Positions 43,819 through 54,100 of a stretch of DNA of 64,000 nucleotides are shown here, piece by piece. A program made the translations under genes and the position numbers. Positions within the stretch are counted from its first letter, which is position 1; each line of letters begins with the position of its first letter. The stretch covers positions 965,001-1,029,000 of the forward strand of contig NZ_CP015136.1 of assembly GCF_001618865.1 (NCBI RefSeq), read 5' to 3'. The notes beneath the pieces were generated by a model. That model worked only from the letters and a program-made list of their open reading frames with translations. It searched no databases and was not told the origin of the DNA. Source of the stretch: Luteitalea pratensis (GTDB lineage Bacteria > Acidobacteriota > Vicinamibacteria > Vicinamibacterales > Vicinamibacteraceae).

Positions 43819-45807
43819 CTACTGCGACGTGTTCGTCGGCGTGAGCTTCTTCAGCTGCGGCAGTTTCGTGATCCAGATCCCGCTGTTGATGTCGTTGAAA
43901 TAGATCAGGCCCTTGTGCGGCTGCGCGCCCCAGCAGAACGGCAGATTAGGACGCCATCCCTTCGGATCGCCCGTCCACAGGCGGGCGATCTCGCGGCCTT
44001 GACGATAGAGGTTGCCCCGCAGTTCACCCGACACGTCGACGACGCGGGCGCCGGCGTTGTAGTAACCCATGTACATCACGTCGTCTTCCACCCAGATGTT
44101 GTGCGCGCCGGCTTCCGGAATGTCATACGTCGCGACTCGTCGCGGCCGCTCGATGTCGGTGACATCGACGACGTGAACGATGCCTTGCACGGGAATGCGA
44201 TCGCGACTCGACAGATCGAACTGAGCGGGGAACACCTCGTCGCCTACGAATACATAATTGTTGTACCGGAACACCGCATGCGCACCGGCCAGCCAGCCGG
44301 GCCCATACAACTCGTGATAGTTGAAACGAAGCTGGCTGACCAGCACGGGCTTCTGCGGGCTGCCGCCCTTGATGCCGTTGCCGACGTCGAGCACGATGAG
44401 ACCGTCGCGCCACCATCCCGCATACAGCAGACCGTCCCTCACCTGCACGTCGTGCAACATGAGGCCACCGACGAACTCGTCACCCTCGGGACTGCGGAAC
44501 GTCTGGGTCTGGCGATCCGGAGCCCAGCGGCCCACCTCGCGCGGCGATGTGACATCGTGGAAATCGATGACCCGCAGCGAACCCGTGGCGTCGTCGGTGA
44601 TATAGGCGAAGCGTCCGTCGATGAACGCGCTGTGCACGCCGCCGCTCACGGTAGCGGTGTACTCGGAAGCCACCCTCGGATGCGCCGGATCAGAGGTGTC
44701 GAGAAAGGCGATGCCGTTCTTACGATTGGACGCGCCTTCGCGTGTGATGACGGCGACCTTGCCATCTGCCGTGGTGCTGACATCATTCAGGATGCGCGCA
44801 TCGAACGCCACCGAGTCGACTTTCAGTGGCGCTGCGGGATTGCTGATGTCATAGACCCAGAGGCGGCCGGCCATCGCCGACGTGACATACGCGTAGTTGC
44901 CGACTATCCACTGCTCGAGCGTCTGGAACTCCTCTGCGGGGGCGCGGCCGACGACCTCGAGCGCGCGCTGCACGTTGCGTGGTTTGACGACCACCGTTGC
45001 GACGGCGGCGCGATCGGCGCTGATTGCGGTGATCAGGTAGCTGCCCGGCTGTTCAGCCACGAAGACGCCGTCGGCATCGATTGATGCGCCTTCGCCGCTG
45101 ATCGACCACCGCACGCCTGCCTCCTGGGCGCCGGTCACGGCTGCGGAGAACCGGACGACATCGCCGGTCCGCACTGAGGTCGCGGGCGGCTGAACCGACA
45201 GGCGCTGGACGCGACCCGATCCAATACGAACCGTCGCGGTCGCGCTCGCGCCTTCCGTGCTCGCGCGAATCGTGGCCGTGCCCGGCGCGACCCCGGTCAC
45301 GAGGCCGGCGGCATCGACCGAGGCGATGCCGGGCGATTCGGAACGCCACACGTACTCGACGTCCGATACCGGCTCGCCGCTTGGCGCGATGGCGATGGCT
45401 CGCAATGCCACTCCAGGGCCAATGCTCATCGTCGTCTTTGGCGCGTCGATCTCGATCCGCACAACTGGCTGGCGCCTGACCGTCACCTTGGCGAAACCGA
45501 CCTTGCCGTTGATGAGGGCGCCCACGGTAACCACGCCTGGTTTGTAGAAGGTGACGGTGCCTTGCTGATCGGCGACGGCGCTGTCGAACGGTGCGGCAAA
45601 CCATGCCGAGGGTTTCGCGTCGATGCGTGTGCCGGCCTGATCGATGCCGGCGGCAGTGAACGACAGCGCGCTGCCGGCGATCGCTTCGGCGGTCATGGGT
45701 GTCACGTCAACCCGCTGAGGCGCCGGTCCGGAAGGTGGCTTTTCCTGCGCCCCAAGTGCGACAACGACGCTGGCGAGCAACGCAATCGAGACAAGTCGCG
45801 CGCGCAT
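43819..45807 (-). CDS. Exported LVIVD-repeat protein with Ig-like domains
   Basis: A 662-aa protein with signal peptide (L-V-S-I-A-L-L-A-S-V-V-V-A-L-G-A-Q). Residues about 30-270 hold three Ig-like domains, one clearly BIG2 (W-R-S-E-S-P-G-I-A-S-V-D-A-A-G-L-V-T-G). Residues about 290-640 hold LVIVD propeller repeats (L-W-V-Y-D-I-S-N-P-A-A-P, L-D-T-S-D-P-A-H-P-R-V-A, V-I-D-F-H-D-V-T-S-P). A late H-N-I-W-V-E-D-D-V-M-Y-M-G-Y-Y-N-A-G motif is typical of these acidobacterial proteins. Likely binds surface ligands; no catalytic residues visible. Confidence 0.88.
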   Translation of the reverse strand: MRARLVSIALLASVVVALGAQEKPPSGPAPQRVDVTPMTAEAIAGSALSFTAAGIDQAGTRIDAKPSAWFAAPFDSAVADQQGTVTFYKPGVVTVGALINGKVGFAKVTVRRQPVVRIEIDAPKTTMSIGPGVALRAIAIAPSGEPVSDVEYVWRSESPGIASVDAAGLVTGVAPGTATIRASTEGASATATVRIGSGRVQRLSVQPPATSVRTGDVVRFSAAVTGAQEAGVRWSISGEGASIDADGVFVAEQPGSYLITAISADRAAVATVVVKPRNVQRALEVVGRAPAEEFQTLEQWIVGNYAYVTSAMAGRLWVYDISNPAAPLKVDSVAFDARILNDVSTTADGKVAVITREGASNRKNGIAFLDTSDPAHPRVASEYTATVSGGVHSAFIDGRFAYITDDATGSLRVIDFHDVTSPREVGRWAPDRQTQTFRSPEGDEFVGGLMLHDVQVRDGLLYAGWWRDGLIVLDVGNGIKGGSPQKPVLVSQLRFNYHELYGPGWLAGAHAVFRYNNYVFVGDEVFPAQFDLSSRDRIPVQGIVHVVDVTDIERPRRVATYDIPEAGAHNIWVEDDVMYMGYYNAGARVVDVSGELRGNLYRQGREIARLWTGDPKGWRPNLPFCWGAQPHKGLIYFNDINSGIWITKLPQLKKLTPTNTSQ

Positions 45808-46022
45808 GGATTCTCCTTCGTTCGAGCAGGACGGGTTGAGCGTGGGCCACTCTACTCCGTCCGCGGGGAGAGCTCAACGGGCGTCTCAGCGCGTGCGCGG
45901 CCACCTACTGCCAGTTTGAATCTCCTACGGGATCCCCGCATGGCAAACCGACTCTTGCTCATGGCTGCGATCCTGGGATGCATGCTGGTGCCGCTGTGGC
46001 GGAGGATGTCAGCGCTTGTCGC

Positions 46023-46712
46023 GGCGTTGGTGCACGGCTGATGGCCCTCCGTGCGATCGGCGGCCTCGGGTGCGCTGGCGGACCTGACGCCCTCCGCGGC
46101 ATGATCGTGGGATGAAGTCGAGAGTGCACCCGACCTACGAGACGCACAATCGCGTGGGGAATTGGCGGGCGTACAAGCGTGCACTCGTCCGGCGAGGCGA
46201 CGTGACGCTGTGGCTCACCCCAGACGCGAGGGCTGCCTGGGGAGCTGCGCCGTCCGGTCGACCAGGCGGGCAGCAACGCTTCTCGGATCTGGCGATCGGG
46301 ACGCTCTCGCGACGGAGTCAGCGGCTGGATGTCGGCGTGCACGTCGCCCCGGCCAAAGGACCGATGCATCTCATTAACGAGGACGGCAAGGTTGTCGCGA
46401 CGTGGACCGCGCTCGAGCGCGCGCGATCGCGCGATCACCGACGTGGAAACGCTCGGGCGGCGCCAATGGCAGAAGGCCTCGGGCTATCATCGGCAGGCCC
46501 GCGTAGAGAACGCCTTCTTTCGCTACAAGTCCATCATTGGCGACGGCCTTCACGCCCAGAGTCGGCGTGGCCGGAGCGTCGAGGCGAGCCTTGTCTGTCG
46601 TGTCCTGAATCGGATGACCGCGCTTGGCATGCCCCAGTCGTCTGCGATCAGCCGGTGACAAGGCTGTGGGTTGGGGAGTGCGAGTCCAGCGTCGAGCCAT
46701 GCACCAACGCCT
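46023..46712 (+). mobile_element. IS5-like element, internally deleted (copy 2)
   Basis: Terminal inverted repeats: ggcgttggtgcacggctg at 46023-46040 and its inverse with one to two changes at 46694-46711 (agccatgcaccaacgcc). The left repeat also occurs at 33890 and 62037. Total length about 690 bp, too short for an intact element of this kind (over 1 kb). No target duplication is evident. Confidence 0.72.
46112..46658 (+). pseudogene. IS5-like transposase, deleted and frameshifted (copy 2)
   Basis: The first frame starts K-S-R-V-H-P-T-Y-E-T-H-N-R-V-G-N-W and runs to S-D-L-A-I. It then jumps to L-S-R-R-S-Q-R-L-D-V and G-P-M-H-L-I, loses the first two catalytic Asp regions, and continues in another frame: L-G-R-R-Q-W-Q-K-A-S-G-Y-H-R-Q-A-R-V-E-N then F-F-R-Y-K-S-I-I-G-D, with the final Glu, to a stop at 46658. 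The N- and C-termini bracket two deletions and at least one shift. It cannot make transposase. Confidence 0.8.
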
Positions 46713-46768
46713 ACCGCTGGGCTCGGCGGAGGTAGGCACGTCAGCGACCGAGACAGCACCAAACGATC

Positions 46769-47344
46769 ATGGCCGAACCCAGGCGCAAGAAGTGGAGCGA
46801 GGTGAAGGCACGGCTCGAGGCGCTTGACCGGAAGGGCCTCGTGTCGCTGCTTGGCGACCTGTACGACGCGAACGAGGCCAATCGCCGCTTCCTTCACGCG
46901 CGCCTCGCTCCCGACAGTCGCGCCATCGAGGAGTACCGGCGCCTGGTCGCCGACGCGCTCTATCCCGACCCGTTCAGCAAGCGTCGGGTCAGGGTCTGCG
47001 ACGCAGCCGCGGCAATCGCCGAGTACCGGCGCGCAACGGCGGATGCCTCAGGAACCGTCGATCTCATGCTGACGTTCGTCGAGGCGGGAACGGAGCAAGC
47101 CGCGGATCTTGGCTACGGCGACGAGGCGTACTTCGATGCGCTGCAGATCCGTCTGGACGCCGTGGCGAAGGAGTTCGACACGTTGCCCGCGGAAGTGCGA
47201 GCGAACGTGAGAGCTCGCTTGGGCCGTATTCAGGTGCGCGCACACAGTGTCGGCTGGGGATTCGGTGATGCCGTTGACGAACTGCTGCACGCGCTCGACG
47301 CTCGTACAGACGGAGTCAGGCTCGGCAAGGTGGATCGACGGTGA
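46769..47344 (+). CDS. DUF6155-like cytosolic protein
   Basis: A 191-aa soluble, helical, charged protein: W-S-E-V-K-A-R-L-E-A-L-D-R-K-G-L-V-S-L-L, G-D-L-Y-D-A-N-E-A-N-R-R-F-L-H-A-R-L. That N-terminal pattern recalls the DUF6155 family, members of which start with a K-x-L-x-x-L-S-x-x-E-L helix and L-Y-x-x-N; this is from memory. No function is known. It begins 58 bp inside the right flank of the IS5-like element and is followed 37 bp later by a type B repeat arm, so it may be carried on an islet. Confidence 0.65.
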   Translation: MAEPRRKKWSEVKARLEALDRKGLVSLLGDLYDANEANRRFLHARLAPDSRAIEEYRRLVADALYPDPFSKRRVRVCDAAAAIAEYRRATADASGTVDLMLTFVEAGTEQAADLGYGDEAYFDALQIRLDAVAKEFDTLPAEVRANVRARLGRIQVRAHSVGWGFGDAVDELLHALDARTDGVRLGKVDRR

Positions 47345-47380
47345 TTGGGATGGAGGGGCGGTACGGCGTCGGTCGCCGCT

Positions 47381-47463
47381 GGTGCAATCAGGTGCAAGGC
47401 GCCACGGCAGCGTTGGCAATATAGAATCAGTAACTTACAGATTCTAATGGGTCTGACAGAGTC
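47381..47463 (+). repeat. Att-like repeat, left arm B only (copy 8, no core)
   Basis: Carries gtgcaatcaggtgcaaggcg, two GGCA units at 47406 and 47415 (9 bp apart) and a palindrome with one mismatch at 47422-47446. Similarity to full copies ends at ctgacagagt, inside the join to the tRNA-like core, which is lost. Confidence 0.8.
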
Positions 47464-47534
47464 GATGATGACAGTAGTGGAGAGGCAGCTGACGCTGTCA
47501 GGCCTGCGCTGACAGGCCGCTCCATGCGCCGAAA

Positions 47535-47990
47535 TCACTTGAGGTCCGCCTCTATCATTGCAAGTTCTCGGGCGACCGACGCCTGGGCGACGGAGATCGC
47601 TCCCAACGACGCTCAGTATTCCGGCCGCAGCGACAATGCCGACTGCGGCGCTCATGAGGTGGACCCAACACGCAGGAATCAGCGCTTGGCGTTTCAGAGA
47701 GCGGGCGTGGCGCCAATCGCGAACCGCAGCGCACCTTCGCGCGATGGCCACTTGATGTCCGATGTCGCGGACGAACGAAGCGCCACCGCCAGCACCACCA
47801 CGGTCAGGACGGCCACGCACGTGAGGATGCCTGCGCCCGACTGAGTGCCAGCAGGCGCGCCACCACCTGTTCGAGCGCCAATTGTTGGCCAGCAGGCCCG
47901 TTCTCACTCCACGCACGGCCGATCACCCCTTGGATCGCCGATGGCCGTGTGGAGTCTTGGAGCCTGGCCAGCAGCATGCCGGACGCTTCG
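47535..47990 (-). pseudogene. Remnant of an FtsX/MacB-type ABC permease
   Basis: Minus-strand pieces in two or three frames: L-T-C-V-A-V-L-T-V-V-V-L-A-V-A-L, then R-E-G-A-L-R-F-A-I-G-A-T-P-A-L and Q-A-L-I-P-A-C-W-V-H-L-M-S-A-A-V-G-I-V-A-A-A. The second is close to R-E-I-A-V-R-L-A-L-G-A-T, a typical cytosolic loop of MacB-like permeases. The frame is broken by a TGA after A-L and by shifts. Similarity is partial, so this is a tentative call. Confidence 0.4.
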
Positions 47991-48170
47991 TCAACTGGTT
48001 ACGGGTACACGGTGGGGCCACTCGGCCGTGGCATCCGTACGCGGATGTCCGGTGCCCGTCATCACCGTGATAGTCGCGAATGGCTCTCCCAGTCGGGAAA
48101 CAGTGTTGTACATTGAGGGGCGCCCGGCGAGGGCTCGCGAGGCCGAGCACGTTCCGGGCTGCGGCTCAGG

Positions 48171-51100
48171 ATGCCCACTGCTTTCCTGATCACACCGTTT
48201 TCGCCAGCCCGAGCCGGGGGCGAGCAGGCGCACGTGTACGACGCGGTGCAGCGAGCTGTCGCCGACGCCGTCACGTCCGCTGGACTGGAGCTCGTCAATC
48301 CAAAGGAAATGGCGGCCGCGGGCCCGATCGCGGACATGGTCCTGCAGGCGATTGACGAGGCAGACGTCGTCATCGCCATTCTGACCGGCAACAATCCCAA
48401 CGTCTTCTTCGAACTGGGACGGGCTCGCCAGGCAGCGGCGATTCTCATTTCTGAAAGCGTAGACAACATTCCATTCGACGTCAGACACCTGCGGGTGTTG
48501 ACCTACGACTCAGAGGCCGCCCTTTCGACGCTTTCCGGCCGGCTCGAGGCCGCCATTCGCGCGACGAGGGCGACACGGCCGATACCAAGGCTGCCGGCGT
48601 TGAACCGGCCTGACTATCGCAGCGAGATCGACCACATCATCTCCTATCGCACCACGATTTTCATCGGTCGCGACGAGGATCTTGCGATGGTGGCGCGCGT
48701 TGCGGAGGAGCGCGAACCCAAGTACCTGCTTGTGAGTGGCGGCGCCGGCACGGGCAAGTCGGCCCTCGTCGCCGAGCTCGTTCGCCGTCACGAGGAGCGT
48801 CGTTGGCCCACGGCGATTAGGCCACGGCTGCTTTTTGTGTTCGTGCGTCAAGAAGGCGGCGCCAACCGCTCGATCGACTTCATGCGCGCTCTGAATGCGC
48901 AGATGCTCGCCTTATCCGATGCCGACGAACCGATCGCATTCGAGTCGCCGGCCATAGAGACGCAGTTCGCCAGGCTCTGGACATCGTCGATGCAGCTCGC
49001 GCGCGCGGAGGATCCATTGCTGCTGCTGGTCGACGGTCTGGACGAGGCCGCCGTCGAAGGGAGCGCCGATGTCATCAGACACCTGCCATCGACGTTGACG
49101 AACTACGTTCACGTAATGGTGACGTCGCGACCGTCGCCGGACCCGAGGTTGCGCGTCGACCTGGGCCATCCACTCAGAGGGGCGCAGGCGCATGAACTGC
49201 GTGCCTTCACAGTCGGCGAGGTTGAAGAACTGCTGCGCTCGATGGGCGCAACCCCACCAGAACTGTCGGCGCTTGCCCGCCGGGTGTGGAAAGCGACGAA
49301 GGGACTTCCACTGCTGGCGAGATTTGTAAGCAAGGACGCGGTGTCCGATGTCAGTCGCCTCGATGCACTCGAGAACAATCCCCCGACAGACATCCGCGAC
49401 TATTTCGTCAAGCAGTTCGAGCAGTTGGATGCGATCGCCGAAACGAAGGACTCAGCATGGGCTGTCTTTCGCACGTTCGTCGTCGGTCTCGGGCCGATGA
49501 CGACCGAGGACCTCACCGAGATCCTCGGCTGGAGCAAGAACCAGGTCGTGAAGGCCATCGCCGCTGGAGAGCGCTTCCTCGTATCCGGTCAGGATGGCTG
49601 GGAATTGATGCACGTCGAACTGCGACGTGTGCTCCAGGAACGACAGTTCTCCTCGCGCGAGCTGGGCGATGCGAAACAGGGTGTGGTGGCCTGGTGCAGG
49701 ACCTATCAGGCGAAGGGCTGGCCGAGCACAACGCCTGTATATGTCCTGCGATATTTCCTGCGGCACCTCAGTGAACGAGAAGAGGATCGCAGCGTCGTCG
49801 ATGCCTGCGCCGCGGGGTATCTCGAGGCCAAACTGGAGCGGCTCCTGTCGCCGAGAGACTTCGAAGATGACTACTCGGTCCTGCTGACATCGTGCGTCCG
49901 GCTCGCCGATCGCGAGGCCTTGTATGCCTTTACTCAGCGGCGCGCCCGCCTCGCAGATGAAGTCGCTGTTCTCGCCCGACTTGAGCAGTGGCTCGATGTG
50001 TTCGGACAGGTCGTCCAGTCTCGTGAGAGCGTCGCCTGGCGGCGATGGGTGGTCATCTGCGTCCTTGGCCAGCGGCCGATTGGACTGCTGAATCTCTGTG
50101 CGGGGTTGACACCGGATGGCACTCACCCGACGGAGATTTTCGACTCGGCCGAGGCGCTCATAGTGACGCTGGCATTGGGCGACACGCGCGATCAGGCGAC
50201 CCACCGTCTGGTGCGGGAGCTTACCCGCTGGGGTGCGGTGCCTCTCGCGCGGGCGCGTCGCCTGTGCGAATCGATTGGCGCACCGCACGTCCGCGCCAGC
50301 GCGAACCGGTTGATCGCGTCCGGGTATGCGGAGGCCGGCCAGCCACCGAACGCCTTGGCCGCCTTGACTCGAAGTCTGAGCGAGGTCGAGCAAGTGCTCC
50401 GGTCCGGGAAGGACGAAAGTTCGATTCTTGCCACGTTCATCGAGATCGCTCAAACGTTCCCGACAGTCGGTGCCAAAGACGACGCGAAGGCGGGACTCGA
50501 CCACGTCGTGTCGCTCTCGAGCCTCATAGCCAACCCCGAGTCGGCGTCGAAGGTCGTCACGGCCGCTTCACATGGTTTCGCCGTGCTGGGCGATACCACT
50601 CGAGCGACGAGTCTTCTGATCCAGACGCTCATTGAAGGCCGCCCATCGCGGTTTGCCGGCATCACCCCAGCCCAGGCGACCAGCGCGATCGTCGAACACT
50701 CGAACATCGCTGGCGCTTCCCTGGAAATTCGCGGAATCCTCGAGCGGATTTCTGAAGCCGTCGGCCATGTCGCTGACCGAGCCGTACAGGCGCAGGTTCT
50801 TGCCGCCGTGGCTCATGGCTACGCGACGTGTGGGGATATGGACGTCAGCAGCCAAGTACTCGCTCGCGCAATCACGGCCGGGGCTCCGTCGGGAGAATCG
50901 GGTGACGACGTCTCGGCGTGCGTCGATACGTACGGCGGCCTGGCCACGGATGATGCGCAGGCGTGTCTCGATCGCGTGCGGGCCACGCTCGAGTCCATCT
51001 CGAACGGCCAGGAGCACACGGAACTCGCATCGCTGCTCGCTCGCGGATATTCGATGGCGGGGCGCGACGACATCGCTTGTGACCTGCTGGATCGGGAGTT

Positions 51101-54100
51101 CCAGCAATTGGTCCGGAAAGACCTCGACCTGTCGTGGGCGCTGTCACATCTGTCCCAGGGATACACGAGCCTACGCGATGTGTCGATCGCGCGACGCCGC
51201 CTGGACGGGCTGCTTGAACGCGGTGCGAGTCTCAGGGATGCGATATCCGTGTCTCATGTTCTGTCTGAACTGTCCGGCAGTTTCGAGCGGCTCGGTGTGG
51301 CTGACGTGGCGCGACGGATCGACCGCCTTCACGACCTCGTGGCAGAGGGCCTGTCGTCGGCAGTTGATCGATCGGCGGCGTACTCTCGCGCTGCCGCCGT
51401 CTACGCAAGGGTGGGAGACGTCGACAACGCCAGCCGCAGCCTCTACCAGGCGGCGCGAGCTGCGGCGGACTCGAATAGCTTCGGCTACTTCGGCATTCAC
51501 TTGAAGTACGTCTTTGCCAGCTTTCGCGACCGATCGGCGGCGGCTCATGTCCTCGAGCGCCTGCCGGCGATCCTTGTCGATTCCGGGAACACGGCCGTCG
51601 TCGTGCGCATGCTCCTTGCTCTTGCACGATGCGCAGGGGCGGCAAGAGATGACGCCCAGACGCGTGCCTTGCTCGAGCGGGCGCATCAGTCGGCGCTGAG
51701 AAACTCGGCAGAAGCCGCGCGATGCGGCGTTCTTTGCGACATCGCCCTGGTCGCAGATCGCCTGCAGTGCACCGAGCTCGTCGAAGCCACGCTCGACGAC
51801 GCAGAGCGAGCGGCGCGACAGTTCAAAGCCGGTTTCGGCTGGTTTGTCGGAGTCGCGCCGATGATCGAGAGCATGGCCGACGTGGTCGGAGGCTTGACAG
51901 ACGATCAGAGGGCCACGCGGTGGTTGATTCGGCTGGGGAGGATCGTCGTCGACAAACGACCGTCGGAGGATGTGGGCTACGCGCGATCGCTGAGCGCTGT
52001 CGCACGCGCGTGCACGAACCGGCCGCGAAGCGCCGAACTTCGACAGATTGTCGAGGAGATGTGGGATCTCGCCCCCGACATCGCCGACGTCTACGAGCGA
52101 ACACGAATGCTCGTCGCCCTAACCGACGCAGTCAGCCGTCACTCCGGCTCCGACGCGGCCCGTGAGCGTCTGGAACAGTTGCAAGGAACGCTCGCGGCGA
52201 TGGCCAATCAGGCGAATCGCGCCGAGGTGATGGCGCTGATAGCGGGCTCTTTCGTGGGTATGGGCGAGTCATCGGTGGCCGTTGGTCTCCTGCAGGACGC
52301 CTACGAGCTCGTGTTTCCGGAGAGTGGAAGCTGGCAGTGGGGCTCCGCCAGCATCGCCGCCATCTGCGCCATCGTCGGGACCTACGGACGCCTCGCTGAC
52401 GACACTCAGGCGATCGGCGGTCTCCGCCGCGCTTGCGCGACCGTCGCCCGGCTCCCGTGGGATGCGAGGATGGTCGTCGCCGAGATCGCTAAGAGTCACG
52501 CCGCGATTCTCTCGCGCGGCAGCTATGTCCGTATGCTCGATGCGTGGCATTCCGCGGCCGCGCCGGGCATCTTCCCGAATGCGCTGATCGCCCCCGTGTA
52601 CTGGCGGACCGGCAAGCGCGCGAAAGCGATCGACGTCCTGTCACAAGGCGTCGAGAATTTGACCTACATCACAGATCTCGAGCGCAGGAAGACGGCGCTC
52701 TCGATGGTGGCCCATGGTGCCGCGGAGATACAGGGCGATCTCCGCGGCGCGGACGGGTTTCTGACGCTCCTGCGACCACTGACACGGATGGCCGAAGAAT
52801 GCGGCTGCCCCGAGGTGCTCGCCCTCGTCGGACGTTCGTTCATCAACGCGGGCGAGATCGACGCTGCAGTCGCGTTGTTGACGAGAATGACGGACGCCGA
52901 CACGTTTGCCGATCTCTGCGCGAATCTCCTGAGGGCCGCGACGTCCCCTCGTCAGCCTGACGAACTGTTCGACCGGATTCTGATCGCCAGCGCACCCAAG
53001 GGAAGTGGAATGCTCGTGCGGGCGATCGAGGAGAGAGTGGTGCGCTCTCCAAAGACGCTCTCGCAGGCACACCTGGAGCAACTCGACCGCGCCCTCACTG
53101 CATTCACGGACACCGTTCTGGCTGCGGCTGCCGATGGTGGAGAGACGCTCGAATCTGGAGCCGTGGGTGCAGCCCGAGCCGCAATCCTCGTGAACGCCGG
53201 ACGGTACGAGGACGCGGCACGGCAGTATGCCAAAGCCGCTGAGACCTACGAACTGCAACACGCTGAGTCATGGAGAAGCTGGGGATTGAGCTTGTCGGAA
53301 CAGGACCTCCATGAGGCGGCCGTCGAGAAGTACGAGAGAGCCTTGACCGTCAACCCCTTGGATGGGCTAACGCAGGCTTTATACGGCTTGAGCGAGAGTA
53401 GGCTTGGCCATCCGACCAAGGCCGCCGACCGGTACCGCACCGCTATCCCGCTGTTGCCCGGGCATGCTCGTCCGTCCGTGGCCGAGGATCTCTTCAACGC
53501 TGGTTCCAAGATGTTCGATGCGGGCGACTTCGAGAACGCGGCGCGAGCCTTCGCCGACGCCGGGAATTACCATGCCGATCGCGTGAAGTGCGCGTATTGG
53601 CGAGGAGCCTGTCGCTTCAACGTCGGGGAACTGAAGGCCGCCGAGGAGGATTTCTCCTTTGCGCTCGAACAGGACGCAACGCATGCGAGCGCCCGCCGCC
53701 TTCGCGTACGGACCCGCTTCGCGATGCGTCGCTACGCGGACGCCGAAGCCGATCTCACCGAGTTGATCGACCGAGGTCCCGTGACTGGCGATGCATTCTA
53801 CTGGCGGGGCCGAGCGCTGGCGTCTCAAGGAAAGGCCGCGGAGGCGTTACGGGACTTCTCGCGCGCGATCGAACTCGATCAAGATGCCCGGTCCTATTAC
53901 TGGCGCGGCCAGGTCCGTCAGGCTCTGCAAACCTACGCCGATGCAGAAGACGATGCCACGATGGCGATCGAGAGAGACTACGGGGCGCTCGCGTATGAGC
54001 TGAGAGGTGAAGTTCGGGAAAGGCTCGGGAACCTTCAGGAAGCCGAGCAGGACTTCAGCCGGGCTGTCGAGGCGGCGCCCGGCGAAGCGCGTCTGCGTCT